Positions 28,525 to 37,884 are shown, counted from the first letter of the stretch. The stretch is DNA of 64,000 bases from Azospirillum brasilense (GCF_022023855.1 NZ_CP059449.1:620001-684000); one strand, 5' to 3'. Translations and numbers: made by a program. Notes: a model not told the origin generated them from the sequence alone.

Positions 28525-28802
28525 ATCATCTCCGTTCCGCACCCCAGCGAAACTGGCGGCGGGGGGCGGATGAAGCAAAAGCGCGGACGGGGTGCCTCGA
28601 AGGCGTGGCGCGGATAGCCCTGACCGGACGGCCCTCGCCGTCTGCGCTCCCGGACGGGGGGACCCGACCGGGGCCGGCGGCGTTGCTTCCCGGAGTGCCG
28701 CCTTCGCTCCCGGAGGCCGGCACGACGACACCGCCCCACCGGCCGTCACCACGGGCCGTGGCTGGCGGTGACGCGCGTTCACGAGGTAAGGCGGAGTCCG
28801 GC

Positions 28803-30230
28803 ATGATCGAAACGGCGTTGATCGCGCAGGTGCTGGTGGTGGCCCTGGTCGCCGTGGTGTTTCTCAGCACCGGCACCGCGTCGATGTTCCACCCGCTGAC
28901 CTACTATCTGATCTTCCACACGCTGGTCTTCGTGATCCGACCGCTGCTGGTCCATGGCTTCGGCATCGACAACGCCTGGCTGTTCATGGGCTATTGGCCG
29001 AGTGCGGCGGAGTTCGTGAAGTCGCTGACGGTCAGTTCGGTCGCGCTCGTCGCCTTCTCCGCCGCCTGCGGCTGGGCCGGGCGGGTGAAGCCGGATTTCA
29101 GCCGGGCGCCCACCTTCACCTTCGACCGGCTGGACATCACCGCCTTCGCCCTGACCGTGGCGGCGCTGGGGCCACTGGCCATCTATTCGGCCATCCTGCG
29201 CCAGGACGGCGCCGACTTCACCGGCACCGGCGACGTGCAGATGGAGCGCGACCCGCTGACCGGCCAGCCGGTCTACGTCAACACCACCGGCTACATCGCC
29301 GAGGCCCATTCGATGGGCCTGCCGCTGACGCTGGGCATCATCTGGGTCAGCCGCTTCCACCCGCTGTCCTTCATCCCCTTCATCGCCTTCGTCAGCTACC
29401 GCGCCTATCTGGGCTGGGGGCGCTGGGCGATCATCATGGGCGTGCTGGGCATGGTGCTGCTGATCCTCTACCACACGCGCACCAAGTGGTTCCGCTGGTG
29501 GCAGCTCGCCTGCGGCCTGCCGGTGCTGCTGCTGTTCCACACGCTGGGCAACAACCGTGACTTCCTGCGCGGCGTTCTGGCCGGTACCGAGAGCCCGGGC
29601 AAGCTGTTCAGCATCTTCCAGGGCGGCGAGGGCTCCTTCGTGGAGAGCGTGTCGAACCAGGACATCGCCAACTTCGACTTCCTGGCCTTCATCCTGTGGG
29701 CGGTGCCGCAGCAGTCGGGGACCTACACCTGGTTCACCCAGTATCTTCAGCTCTTCACCGAGCCGATCCCGCGCATGCTGTGGCCGGACAAGCCGATCGG
29801 CGCGCCGGTCAAATGGGTGTCGCTGCACGATTTCGGCAACTTCTCCAACCTCACCACCTCGCTGGCCGGCGACGGCTGGATGAGCGCGGGCTGGATCGGC
29901 GTGATCGTCACCATGGTGGTGGTCGGGCTGATCCTGGGCCGGCTGCACCGCTGGTTCTGGGAGTCGGGGTTCACCAACCGCTACGCGGTGCTGTTCTATT
30001 GCGCCTTCATCCCGCTGTCGCTGCAATGGTATCGCGACGGCAACATCACCATCGTCAAGTTCGGCTTCTTCTCGCTGCTGCCCATCCTTCTGTGGATCGG
30101 CGCGACCAAGGCGCTGCGCCTGTGGATCGGTGACTCCGCCGGGTCGCCGCTCGCCCAAAGCCGCATGTCCGTCTTCCACAAGCCCGCCTTCCGCCTGCCC
30201 GGCGTCCGGTTCCCCGCGGACCGGGCGTGA
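28803..30230 (+). CDS. Wzy-like polysaccharide polymerase
   Basis: Membrane protein of 475 residues with about 10-12 helices, including IAQVLVVALVAVVFL, YYLIFHTLVFVI, WAIIMGVLGMVLLILY, LACGLPVLLLFHTLG, WIGVIVTMVVVGLIL and FGFFSLLPILLWIG. A large loop near residues 245-360 contains YTWFTQYLQLFTEPIPRMLWPDKP, a pattern seen in O-antigen and exopolysaccharide polymerases. ATG 28803 follows AGGCGGAG. Low sequence conservation is normal for Wzy proteins, so the assignment rests on topology, that loop and the presence of Wzx and Wzc partners. Its stop overlaps the next start as GTGA. Confidence 0.8.
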   Translation: MIETALIAQVLVVALVAVVFLSTGTASMFHPLTYYLIFHTLVFVIRPLLVHGFGIDNAWLFMGYWPSAAEFVKSLTVSSVALVAFSAACGWAGRVKPDFSRAPTFTFDRLDITAFALTVAALGPLAIYSAILRQDGADFTGTGDVQMERDPLTGQPVYVNTTGYIAEAHSMGLPLTLGIIWVSRFHPLSFIPFIAFVSYRAYLGWGRWAIIMGVLGMVLLILYHTRTKWFRWWQLACGLPVLLLFHTLGNNRDFLRGVLAGTESPGKLFSIFQGGEGSFVESVSNQDIANFDFLAFILWAVPQQSGTYTWFTQYLQLFTEPIPRMLWPDKPIGAPVKWVSLHDFGNFSNLTTSLAGDGWMSAGWIGVIVTMVVVGLILGRLHRWFWESGFTNRYAVLFYCAFIPLSLQWYRDGNITIVKFGFFSLLPILLWIGATKALRLWIGDSAGSPLAQSRMSVFHKPAFRLPGVRFPADRA

Positions 30231-31408
30231 GGCGACCGGTGAGGGGCGGGCTGGACAGGATCCTTCTGCGCGGGCTGGCCCTGGCCGCCGCCCTGGTCCT
30301 GCCGCTGGCCTTCGCGCTGGATCCGCCCGACGGCGACCTGACGGAGCTGGGCGGCTATGCGGAGAACCGATTCGGCCCCAAGGCACCGCAAGCGATCTTC
30401 GTGCCGCCGCTCGCCGAGGCGGCACGGCCCGGCGCCTCCTACGACGTGCTGGTGTTCGGCGACGGCTTTTCCCGCCCCGAGGCGGAAGAGCGCCACGGCC
30501 GCTACGGCCGTTACTGGACCGACCATCTGCGCAACCTGACCGGCCTGACCGTCGGCGTGCGGGCCGCGGGCGCCGCGCCGTTGGCCGCCTATCTGGCCTC
30601 CCCCGACTTCCGGGAACACCCGCCGCGCGTGGTGATCCTGCAGTTATCGGAGCGCGACCTGGGGGAGTCCGTCGGCGGGCTGGACCTGTCCACCGTCACC
30701 ACCCCCCGCCCCCACGGTGTGACGACGCCGCGCCCCCTCGCCGTCCAGCCCCTCAACCGCCAGCCACGCGCCATGGAGCGCACCCGCGCCCAGGCCTGGA
30801 ACCCGCCGCCGGTCGGCCACGCGCTCGACCTGCTGGTCAAGGCGCTGCCGCGCACGCTGCTGAACGTCACCGACGGCCCGGTGGAGGAGCGGGCGCTGGC
30901 CTATGCGGGCCTGTTCAGCTCCGCCGCCGCGACGACCACCCTCTTCCACGCGGAGGATTTCCAGCCCTGGCGCACCGACCGCCGTCTGTTGGAGGAGCGC
31001 CGCGCCGGGCTGCACGCAATCCAGGACGCAGTGGAGTCCAACGGGGCGACGCGCTTCCTGCTGCTGGTCGCGCCGGACAAGGGAACGGTCTACGCCGATT
31101 TCCTGCTCACCTCCCCACCCCACCGGTCCGCGGTGGACGAGGTGCTGGCTGCCGACCCGACGCTTCAGGCGGTGCCGCTGGCCGCTGGCCTGACGGCGCT
31201 GGCCGCCGGCGGTGTGCGCGACCTCTACGCACCCAACGGCAGCCGTTGGGGGCTGGAGGGGCAGCTCTACGCGGCGCGGACGGTCGCCCGCACGCTGGGG
31301 CGGCTGGGCGTGCTGTCCGGCGCCACCGATCCGTCGCCCGACGTCGCCATCCTGCCCTGCCGGCCGGGCCAGGGCGACTGCGCCACCCCCCGCACCCAAA
31401 CCGACTGA
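30227..31408 (+). CDS. AlgX/AlgJ-like SGNH-fold protein lacking catalytic residues
   Basis: A 393-residue protein with an N-terminal membrane anchor or signal (ILLRGLALAAALVLPLAFAL) and a periplasmic domain. The segment SYDVLVFGDGFSRPEAEERHGRYG aligns with block I of alginate-type O-acetyltransferases, where FGDSFS is usual; here Gly80 replaces the nucleophile Ser. Near the C-terminus NGSRWGLEG (337-345) matches the usual TDTHWTxxG, with Gly and Arg in place of the catalytic Asp and His. It therefore looks like a catalytically dead relative, perhaps binding polysaccharide. It starts with GTG overlapping the Wzy stop. The family call is by eye. Confidence 0.72.
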   Translation: MRRPVRGGLDRILLRGLALAAALVLPLAFALDPPDGDLTELGGYAENRFGPKAPQAIFVPPLAEAARPGASYDVLVFGDGFSRPEAEERHGRYGRYWTDHLRNLTGLTVGVRAAGAAPLAAYLASPDFREHPPRVVILQLSERDLGESVGGLDLSTVTTPRPHGVTTPRPLAVQPLNRQPRAMERTRAQAWNPPPVGHALDLLVKALPRTLLNVTDGPVEERALAYAGLFSSAAATTTLFHAEDFQPWRTDRRLLEERRAGLHAIQDAVESNGATRFLLLVAPDKGTVYADFLLTSPPHRSAVDEVLAADPTLQAVPLAAGLTALAAGGVRDLYAPNGSRWGLEGQLYAARTVARTLGRLGVLSGATDPSPDVAILPCRPGQGDCATPRTQTD

Positions 31409-31437
31409 TGGACAGGACCAGGAGGAACCGCCCAACC

Positions 31438-32457
31438 ATGGCTCAGGACCAATTTTCGGCAAACAGCGTCCCGGCGGACATCGCTTCGACGGACATTGCC
31501 CACGGCGTCGTGGCGATCGTCGTCACCCACAACCGCCTGCCGCTTCTGGCCACCTGCGTCGCGGCGATCCTCGGACAGCAGCCGCGGCCGGAGCGGCTGG
31601 TGGTGGTGGACAGCGGCTCCAGCGACGGCACGCCAGAGTGGCTGGCCGCGCAGGCGGAGGAGTGGAGTGACGCGCTGGTCGTGGTGCGGCAGGCCAATTG
31701 CGGATCCGCCGGCGCCTACCACACCGCCTTTGAGACGGCGCTTGGCCTCGGCGCCCGCTGGATCTGGAGCACCGACGACGACGGCATCCCGCAGCCCGGC
31801 GCGCTGGCCGAGCTGCTGGCCCAGGCGCGGCACCACGGCCTGTCCATGGTCGGCCCGCTGGTGCTTGCGGCGGAGGACCGCTCCACCCTGGCCTTCCCCA
31901 TGCAGGGCACCCGCGACCCCGACAGCCTGATGGCGCGGGCGGTGGACGGGCTGGCGCCGGGCACCATCGCCCTGTTCAACGGCACGCTGATCGGGCGGGC
32001 GGTGTTCGAGCGGATCGGCAACGTGAAGCGCGAGATGTTCATCTGGGGCGACGAGTACGAGTTCACTCTGCGCGCCCGCCGCGCCGGGCTGAAGGTCGGC
32101 ACGGCGGTCAAGGCCCTCCACGTCCACCCGGGCATGTCGCGGACGGAGCACAAGGTGCTGGGCGGCCGGCTGGGCACGGTGGAGACGATGCGGGCCGACC
32201 GGGCGCCGCATTTCTTCCGCAACATGGGCTATATCCACGCCAACTACGAGAAGGCCGGGGTGATCCCGCGCATGATCGCCAAATACACCGCCCATTATCT
32301 GGTGAACCGGGACTTCCGTGGCCTGCAGGTCTTCCTGGACAGCTACCTGTCCGGCCTGCGCGACGAGTATCCGGAGGAGCTGAAGCGCCCGCCGGTCCGG
32401 CTCCCCCTGCCCAAGCGGCCGCGCACCGCCTCGTCCTCCTCCAGCGAGGTCGCCTGA
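31438..32457 (+). CDS. Glycosyltransferase family 2 protein
   Basis: A 339-residue GT-A transferase like the rhamnosyl/galactofuranosyl group. VAIVVTHNRLPLLATCVAAI opens the nucleotide-binding fold (about residues 25-44), VVDSGSSDGTPEWL follows, the metal-binding DXD lies in WSTDDDGIPQPG, and the acceptor region has MFIWGDEYEFTLRARRAG. ATG 31438 is used, with AGGAGG about 12 bases upstream; an ATG at 31408 overlapping the previous stop is an alternative adding ten residues. It shares a base with the next gene (TGATG). Confidence 0.9.
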   Translation: MAQDQFSANSVPADIASTDIAHGVVAIVVTHNRLPLLATCVAAILGQQPRPERLVVVDSGSSDGTPEWLAAQAEEWSDALVVVRQANCGSAGAYHTAFETALGLGARWIWSTDDDGIPQPGALAELLAQARHHGLSMVGPLVLAAEDRSTLAFPMQGTRDPDSLMARAVDGLAPGTIALFNGTLIGRAVFERIGNVKREMFIWGDEYEFTLRARRAGLKVGTAVKALHVHPGMSRTEHKVLGGRLGTVETMRADRAPHFFRNMGYIHANYEKAGVIPRMIAKYTAHYLVNRDFRGLQVFLDSYLSGLRDEYPEELKRPPVRLPLPKRPRTASSSSSEVA

Positions 32458-33380
32458 TGCCCACCGTCAGCGCCGTCATCGCCACGTTCAACCGCGCGCC
32501 GGAGCTGCGCACCGCGCTGTCCCTCCTGCTCGCCCAGACGCACCCCGTCGCGGAGATCCTGGTGGTGGACGACGGGTCCACGGACGGCACCGACGCCATG
32601 GTGCGGGGGGAGTTCCCCACCGTCCGCTACGTCCGTCTGCCGCACAACGCCGGACTGATCTACGCCCGCAACTTCGGCTTTGTGAACACGACGGGCGATT
32701 ACGTGCTGTCGGTGGACGACGATTCCTGGTTCGCCGAGCCGGACGGCCTCGCCCGGACGGTGGCCTATATGGAGACGCACGCCGACGTGGCGGCGGTGGC
32801 CTGCAACATCGAGACGCGCGACGGGCTGGTCTATTTCCCGCGGCAGGCCGATCCCTTCGACGCGCCCTGGTACGTCGGCTGCGGCCATCTGCTACGCCGC
32901 AGCGCAGTCGCCGCCGTCGGCCTCTACATGCCGGAGCTGTACCGCCAGGGGGAGGAGAAGGACCGCTGCCTGCGGCTGGTCGGCGCCGGCCACCGGGTGG
33001 TCGCCCTGCCCGGCGTCATGGTCTATCACGACAAGAGCGAGAAGGGCCGCAAGCCGGGGCTGGAGCGTTTCTACAACCACCGCAACGACCTGATCCGCGA
33101 GGTGGCCCGCTGCCCCGCCGGCCTGCTGCCCTGGCGCTTCGCGCGGAGCTGGATCGGCAACAGCTGGAAGAACCTGCGCCACGGCCCGCGGCTGACCGAC
33201 CTGAAGGTTCTGCTGGCCCTGCCGGAGATCCTGCGCATCGGCCTGAAGCACCGCGCCCCCGTGAGCGAGGATGCCTACCGCCGCTGGCTGCACCTGTCCA
33301 AAACGGCCGCACCCGGCCTTCCCCAATCCGACCCGACGCCAAGCCACAATTCCCTCCCCCGCCCAGCGGGGGAGGGTTAG
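32457..33380 (+). CDS. Glycosyltransferase family 2 protein with repeat-derived C-terminus
   Basis: A 307-residue GT-A transferase: VSAVIATFNRAPELRTALSLLL, ILVVDDGSTDGTDAM, DXD in LSVDDDSWFAEP, and RQGEEKDRCLRLVGAGHRVV for the acceptor side. Family members add single sugars to lipid-linked repeat units. The last ten residues (NSLPRPAGEG) and the stop codon are encoded by a palindromic repeat half-unit that begins at about 33350, so the original C-terminus has probably been replaced. It converges with the asparagine-synthase-like gene. Confidence 0.9.
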   Translation: MPTVSAVIATFNRAPELRTALSLLLAQTHPVAEILVVDDGSTDGTDAMVRGEFPTVRYVRLPHNAGLIYARNFGFVNTTGDYVLSVDDDSWFAEPDGLARTVAYMETHADVAAVACNIETRDGLVYFPRQADPFDAPWYVGCGHLLRRSAVAAVGLYMPELYRQGEEKDRCLRLVGAGHRVVALPGVMVYHDKSEKGRKPGLERFYNHRNDLIREVARCPAGLLPWRFARSWIGNSWKNLRHGPRLTDLKVLLALPEILRIGLKHRAPVSEDAYRRWLHLSKTAAPGLPQSDPTPSHNSLPRPAGEG

Positions 33381-33389
33381 GGTGGGGGC
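33351..33389. repeat. Palindromic intergenic repeat, copy 4 (half-unit)
   Basis: Identical in sequence to the right half of the element at 5272-5371: the hairpin CCCTCCCCCGCCCAGCGGGG, then GAGGGTTAGGGTGGGGGC. It overlaps the 3' end of the preceding glycosyltransferase gene, supplying its stop codon, and lies 24 bases from the end of the convergent asparagine-synthase-like gene. Confidence 0.85.
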
Positions 33390-33413
33390 AAGCCGCCCCC
33401 CTGAACCCCTCCC

Positions 33414-34916
33414 CTACGCCGACGTCCGCGCCAGATGGTGCCCGATCGCCGTGCGCAGCTTGTTCAGGCGGCGCGGCAGCTTGCGCAGCTGGCGCAGCAC
33501 GGCGGGCTGCGGCGGGTTGATCGGCTCGCTCAGCAGGTCGGGGGCCATGCGGCGGATCAGCTCCGCCTGATGCTGGCTGGAGCGGCGGACGTCCACCGGC
33601 ATGGCCAGGGCGATTGCCAGGAAGTCCGCGCAATTGCCGACCTGGAAGAGCTGCCGCCCGGTCAGGTCCACCCCCTGGTCGATGGCCGACAGCCAGCCGG
33701 CCACCCTCTGCTCCAAATAGAAGCGGTCGCGCAAATCCATCGCGCCGCCCGGCAACACGTCCGGCGTCCGCGCCACCCAGGCCAGCCACTCGCGCAGCGC
33801 CTCGCAATGGGACGGCGGGTTGTAGAGCTTGCCGCGGAAGGCATCGAAGATTCGGGCGGCGGTGTCCTCGCCGTCGGCGGCAAGGCCCGGCGGGATCTGC
33901 CCCCAATAGAAGCAGCGCGCCACCTCGAAAACGCCGCCGTGCAGGACCACCGCGCCCTCCGGCACGCCGTCCCAGGCGCCGTTGGCGTAGAACTCTCCGT
34001 CCATCGCCGCGGTGTGACCGCCGGTGTGGGCGGCGTAGTCCCGCGCGCGCTGGGCGTCCAGCGGCGGACAGGGGATCAAATGATGCTCCACCCCGGCCAG
34101 CTGGGCCAGCTTCGGCGGGAGCTTGCGGTCGCCCGGCGTCAGGTCGCGGTGGTCGAAGGTGAAGGTGGCGAAGGGCACCTCGGCCTTCTGCGCGGCGGCC
34201 AGCAGCAGCCGCGTGTCGTAGCCGGCGGTGAGCTGCAGCATCAGCGGGCGGTTGCCGCCCTCCGGTCCCGACAGGCTGCGGTGCAGGTTGCGGATGGCGG
34301 TGACCAGGATGGATTCCATCCGCTCATAGGCCAGCGAATCGGAAAAGCCCGGCGGAATTGCCGGAAAGGGCCGGCGGAAGGTCAGGAAGCCCGGATCGTC
34401 CATCGGGCGGGCGGGGTCGAGCACCTGGGTCGGCAGCAGCCGGCGCACCCCCGCCAGCCCCGAGCCGGGCAGCGGGTACCAGTCCAGCCCGGCCTCGTGC
34501 GCCAGCGGACGGCGGAAGCTCGCCTCCTCTCCCAGCAGCTCGGCCATAACCCCGGCGCTGGAGGTGAGCGTCAGCGCGCCGTCCACCATCCCGTAGAAGC
34601 AGCCGAGCGTCCCGCCGGTGTCGAGATGGACCGCACGGTTGTTGAGCAAAAGCCAACGTCCCGTCCAGGAACGGGACAGCTCCGCGATGTCCCCGGCGCG
34701 GGACGCGGCCAGCGCCTCCACCGGATCGGGGCGCGCCGGATCGGTCTGCACGGGAAGCCCCAGCAGATGCCAGACCGTCTTGTCGGCGCCCAGCACACGC
34801 TGGACCGGCAGATCGGGACAATGGGACAGGACGAGCCCGCCGATGTCACGGCTCACCCAATCCGGACGGAGCGCGTGGGTGTTTTTGGACACGATGAATT
34901 GCCGCCGGTGCAGCAT
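33414..34916 (-). CDS. Asparagine-synthase-like protein of the polysaccharide locus
   Basis: A 500-residue protein with an N-terminal domain resembling the class II glutamine amidotransferase fold but starting MLHRR, so lacking the Cys2 nucleophile, followed by a PP-loop ATP-pyrophosphatase domain. The PP-loop reads [15 protein letters not shown] (residues 228-241) in place of the usual SGGxDS; the Asp is kept. Such proteins are common in surface-polysaccharide loci and may amidate or adenylate a sugar acid; here the uronate made by the dehydrogenase at 18923 would be a candidate. The start is supported by GGGGGAAG. Confidence 0.8.
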   Translation of the reverse strand: MLHRRQFIVSKNTHALRPDWVSRDIGGLVLSHCPDLPVQRVLGADKTVWHLLGLPVQTDPARPDPVEALAASRAGDIAELSRSWTGRWLLLNNRAVHLDTGGTLGCFYGMVDGALTLTSSAGVMAELLGEEASFRRPLAHEAGLDWYPLPGSGLAGVRRLLPTQVLDPARPMDDPGFLTFRRPFPAIPPGFSDSLAYERMESILVTAIRNLHRSLSGPEGGNRPLMLQLTAGYDTRLLLAAAQKAEVPFATFTFDHRDLTPGDRKLPPKLAQLAGVEHHLIPCPPLDAQRARDYAAHTGGHTAAMDGEFYANGAWDGVPEGAVVLHGGVFEVARCFYWGQIPPGLAADGEDTAARIFDAFRGKLYNPPSHCEALREWLAWVARTPDVLPGGAMDLRDRFYLEQRVAGWLSAIDQGVDLTGRQLFQVGNCADFLAIALAMPVDVRRSSQHQAELIRRMAPDLLSEPINPPQPAVLRQLRKLPRRLNKLRTAIGHHLARTSA

Positions 34917-35075
34917 GCCGACTTCCCCCGGACCTTTCGCGAATGTCAGGGGGTAAACACGCCGCACGGCAAGGGAGGCAGGGCCCTACCCCTTTTCACC
35001 CTCCTTTGCGCCACCCTTCTTGCCTTCGCCCATCCGAACGGAGAATATTTCCCACGCTTGGGTGGCAGCGCGTGA

Positions 35076-35104
35076 TTGACTCCGGGGGTCGGTACCTCTA
35101 TACA
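35076..35104 (+). promoter_or_regulatory. Sigma-70-type promoter of the rpmH operon
   Basis: TTGACT at 35076-35081 and TATACA at 35099-35104 are separated by exactly 17 bases, 43 bases before the rpmH start. This is the best housekeeping promoter match noticed in the window, as expected for a ribosomal-protein gene. Confidence 0.8.
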
Positions 35105-35146
35105 GCGGGGCTCATTTTTTGCCCTGAGATCGAGGAGTATGGTGCC

Positions 35147-35281
35147 GTGAAACGCACGTTCCAGCCCAGCAAAATCGTGCGCAAGCGCCGGCATGGCTTC
35201 CGCGCCCGCATGGCGACCGTCGGTGGCCGCAAGGTGATTGCCCGCCGTCGCGCCAAGGGCCGCAGTGTCCTGAGCGCCTGA
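35147..35281 (+). CDS. rpmH: Ribosomal protein L34
   Basis: A 44-residue basic protein of the large ribosomal subunit: [17 protein letters not shown] then [19 protein letters not shown], with the universally conserved arginine/lysine pattern. It starts with GTG rather than ATG, with GAGGAG nine bases upstream. rnpA follows after five bases, the near-universal bacterial order. No dnaA gene or origin is adjacent here. Confidence 0.98.
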   Translation: MKRTFQPSKIVRKRRHGFRARMATVGGRKVIARRRAKGRSVLSA

Positions 35282-35286
35282 TACGC

Positions 35287-35754
35287 ATGGCGGCGCCGGA
35301 CCCCAGGGTCGGGCGCCTGAAGCGGCGGCCGGAGTTTCTGGCCGTGGCCGGTACACGGCGCAAGCATGTGGCTCCCGGCCTTATCCTGCAGGTGCGCCGA
35401 CACGACGAACGGCAGCGGCCCGCCCCTGGCGAGCCGCCGATTCGTCTTGGCCTGACGGCGAGCCGCAAAGTGGGGAACGCGGTCGTGCGCAATCGCGCAC
35501 GCCGCCGCCTTCGCGAAGCGGCCCGTCAAATTCTGATCGCCCACGCGGCCCCCGGTCACGATTTCGTGCTGGTGGCCCGCGCCGCGACGGCCGAACGGCC
35601 GTGGACGGAGCTGCTCGGCGATCTGATCGCGGCGCTGAAACGCCTTGGTCTGTGGCGCGATGCGTCCAAGAACGAGGTGAATGGCGGGCCAAACGCCGTC
35701 AAACCCAACGGCGGAACCGGCAACGGTTCCGGCGGCGGGGAGGTCGGCGCGTGA
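35287..35754 (+). CDS. rnpA: Ribonuclease P protein component
   Basis: Protein subunit of RNase P, which trims the 5' leader of tRNA precursors. The family signature [19 protein letters not shown] carries the RNR motif, preceded by [13 protein letters not shown] and the central LGLTASRKV. At 155 residues it is longer than the usual 115-125 because of a glycine/asparagine-rich tail ([20 protein letters not shown]) of no known role. The stop overlaps the yidD start as GTGA. Confidence 0.96.
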   Translation: MAAPDPRVGRLKRRPEFLAVAGTRRKHVAPGLILQVRRHDERQRPAPGEPPIRLGLTASRKVGNAVVRNRARRRLREAARQILIAHAAPGHDFVLVARAATAERPWTELLGDLIAALKRLGLWRDASKNEVNGGPNAVKPNGGTGNGSGGGEVGA

Positions 35755-36071
35755 GCCCGCTCGCCTATTTTCTGCGCGCGCTCGTGGTCGGCTATCAGTG
35801 GACCCTGTCGCCCTTCATCGGGTGGCACTGCCGATTTCAGCCGACCTGTTCAAACTATGCGCTGGATGCGCTATCTAAGCACGGAGCGATCCGGGGCAGT
35901 TGGCTGACCGTCCGGAGGCTTCTGCGCTGCCATCCCTGGGGCGGGTGGGGATATGATCCCGTGCCCGAGCCGGGGCGGTCCACCCGCTGTTCGCACGGGC
36001 CGGACGACGCGGCGCATCGATGCAGCAATTCGCATGCCGGCCTGAAAACCGGCGTTCGGCCCCCTTCTTAA
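35751..36071 (+). CDS. yidD: Membrane protein insertion efficiency factor YidD
   Basis: A small amphipathic protein thought to help YidC-dependent membrane insertion. The 106 residues open [23 protein letters not shown] and contain the hallmark cysteines in [13 protein letters not shown] and [15 protein letters not shown]. The last 30 residues are an unconserved extension. GTG start at 35751 overlapping the rnpA stop; yidC follows after 27 bases. Confidence 0.94.
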   Translation: MSPLAYFLRALVVGYQWTLSPFIGWHCRFQPTCSNYALDALSKHGAIRGSWLTVRRLLRCHPWGGWGYDPVPEPGRSTRCSHGPDDAAHRCSNSHAGLKTGVRPPS

Positions 36072-36098
36072 CAGAAGGCCCACGGCAACCGGGATGCC

Positions 36099-37838
36099 AT
36101 GACCGATCAACGCAACCTCATCCTCGCGATCGCTCTGTCGATCGCCATCCTCCTGGGATTCCAGTATTTCTACGATGGACCCCGGGTGAAGCAGCAGCAG
36201 GCTGCGCAGCAGGCCGCCCAGACGGAGCAGTCGGTCGCCCCCGGCGCCGCGCCCGCTCCGGGCGCCGCTCCCGGTTCGGTGCCCGGCACGGCGGCTCCCG
36301 CCACGGTCCGCGACCGCGCCGGCCTGCTCGCCGAGCAGATGGCCGCCGGAACGCGCGTCAAGATCAACACGCCGTCGCTGCACGGATCGGTCAATCTGGT
36401 TGGGGGCCGCATCGACGACCTGACGCTGGCCGACTACCGCGTCACCCCCGATCCCAAGAGCCCGGAAATCGTGCTGCTGGCCCCCGCCGGCACGCCCGAG
36501 GCCTACTATGCCGAGTTCGGCTGGGTTCCGGAGGACAAGTCACAGCCGGTTCCCGGCGCCGACACCCGCTGGACCGCCGCCGGCACCGCGCTGACGCCGG
36601 ACCAGCCGCTGACCCTGACCTGGGACAACGGCAAGGGTCTGGTGTTCGAGCGGACCATCGCGGTCGATCCGAACTTCATGTTCACGATCACCCAGAAGGT
36701 GCGCAACACCGGCTCCGCCCCGGTCAGCCTGCTGCCCTACAGCCTGGTCAGCCGCGCCGGCACGCCGCACACCGACGGCTACTACATCCTGCATGAAGGC
36801 CCGCTCGGCGTCTTCGACGGCAAGCTGAACGAGCACAAGTACGACGACCTGCGCAAGGCCGGCACCATCTCCGCCCAGTCGACCGGCGGCTGGATCGGCA
36901 TCACCGACAAGTACTGGCTGGTCTCGCTGGTCCCCGACCAGAAGGCCCCGATCACCGCCCGCTTCGTCCACTCCGCCCCCGGCGCCGCCGACCGCTATCA
37001 GGTCGACACGCTCGGCAAGGCCGTGGAGGTCGCCCCCGGCGCCACCATCGAGCTGACCGACCGCCTGTTCGCCGGCGCCAAGCAGGTCCGCCTGCTGGAC
37101 GAGTATTCGGACAAGCTGGGCATCGCCAACTTCGACCTGGCGATCGACTTCGGCTGGTTCTACTTCCTGACCAAGCCGTTCTTTTACGGGCTGGATCTGC
37201 TGGGCCGCCTGTTCGGCAACTTCGGCATCGCCATCCTGGTCTTCACCGTGATCGTCAAGGCGGCCTTCTTCCCGCTGGCCAACAAGTCCTATCACGCGAT
37301 GGCCAAGATGAAGAAGCTGCAGCCCAAGATGATGGAGCTGCGCGACCGCTTCGGCGACGACAAGGTCCGCCTGAACCAGGAGATGATGGCGCTCTACAAG
37401 CGCGAGAAGGTCTCGCCGGTGTCGGGCTGCCTGCCGATCCTGATCCAGATCCCGGTCTTCTTCGCACTGTATAAGGTGCTGTTCGTGACCATCGAAATGC
37501 GGCACGCGCCGTTCTTCGGCTGGATCCACGACCTGTCCGCGCCCGATCCGACCACCATCTTCAACCTGTTCGGTCTGATCCCGTGGCAGCCGCCGCACAT
37601 CCTGATGCTGGGCCTGTGGCCGATCATCATGGGCATCACCATGTACTTCCAGCAGAAGCTGAACCCGGCACCGCCCGATCCGGTGCAGCAGAAGGTGTTC
37701 CAGTTCCTGCCGATCATCTTCACCTTCATGCTCGCCAGCTTCCCGGCTGGTCTGGTGATCTACTGGGCCTGGAACAACACCCTGTCCATCGCCCAGCAGT
37801 GGATCATCATGCGGCAGGACGGTGTGAAGGTGACCTGA
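36099..37838 (+). CDS. yidC: Membrane protein insertase YidC
   Basis: Inserts and folds inner-membrane proteins, alone or with SecYEG. The 579 residues begin with a membrane anchor (NLILAIALSIAILLGFQYFY), then an alanine/proline/glutamine-rich linker, the large periplasmic beta domain (NTPSLHGSVNLVGGRIDDLTL to about residue 345), and the conserved C-terminal five-helix insertase core with GNFGIAILVFTVIVKAAFFP, MKKLQPKMMELRDRF and SGCLPILIQIPVFFALYKV. Domain order and length are standard for Gram-negative YidC. A strong hairpin follows. Confidence 0.98.
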   Translation: MTDQRNLILAIALSIAILLGFQYFYDGPRVKQQQAAQQAAQTEQSVAPGAAPAPGAAPGSVPGTAAPATVRDRAGLLAEQMAAGTRVKINTPSLHGSVNLVGGRIDDLTLADYRVTPDPKSPEIVLLAPAGTPEAYYAEFGWVPEDKSQPVPGADTRWTAAGTALTPDQPLTLTWDNGKGLVFERTIAVDPNFMFTITQKVRNTGSAPVSLLPYSLVSRAGTPHTDGYYILHEGPLGVFDGKLNEHKYDDLRKAGTISAQSTGGWIGITDKYWLVSLVPDQKAPITARFVHSAPGAADRYQVDTLGKAVEVAPGATIELTDRLFAGAKQVRLLDEYSDKLGIANFDLAIDFGWFYFLTKPFFYGLDLLGRLFGNFGIAILVFTVIVKAAFFPLANKSYHAMAKMKKLQPKMMELRDRFGDDKVRLNQEMMALYKREKVSPVSGCLPILIQIPVFFALYKVLFVTIEMRHAPFFGWIHDLSAPDPTTIFNLFGLIPWQPPHILMLGLWPIIMGITMYFQQKLNPAPPDPVQQKVFQFLPIIFTFMLASFPAGLVIYWAWNNTLSIAQQWIIMRQDGVKVT

Positions 37839-37884
37839 GGGTCCGTTCCACCTGACACCCGGCCTCCCTGACTTCAGGGCATTG

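Noticed and set aside
30130..32457. A 775-residue fusion ending in a glycosyltransferase
   Set aside because: The first 436 codons are out of frame with the polymerase and AlgX-like genes and have no homology pattern. The transferase starts at 31438.
34917..35146. Replication origin next to rpmH
   Set aside because: The rpmH-rnpA order is often near oriC in other bacteria, but no dnaA gene or cluster of DnaA boxes is visible, and alphaproteobacterial origins are usually elsewhere.
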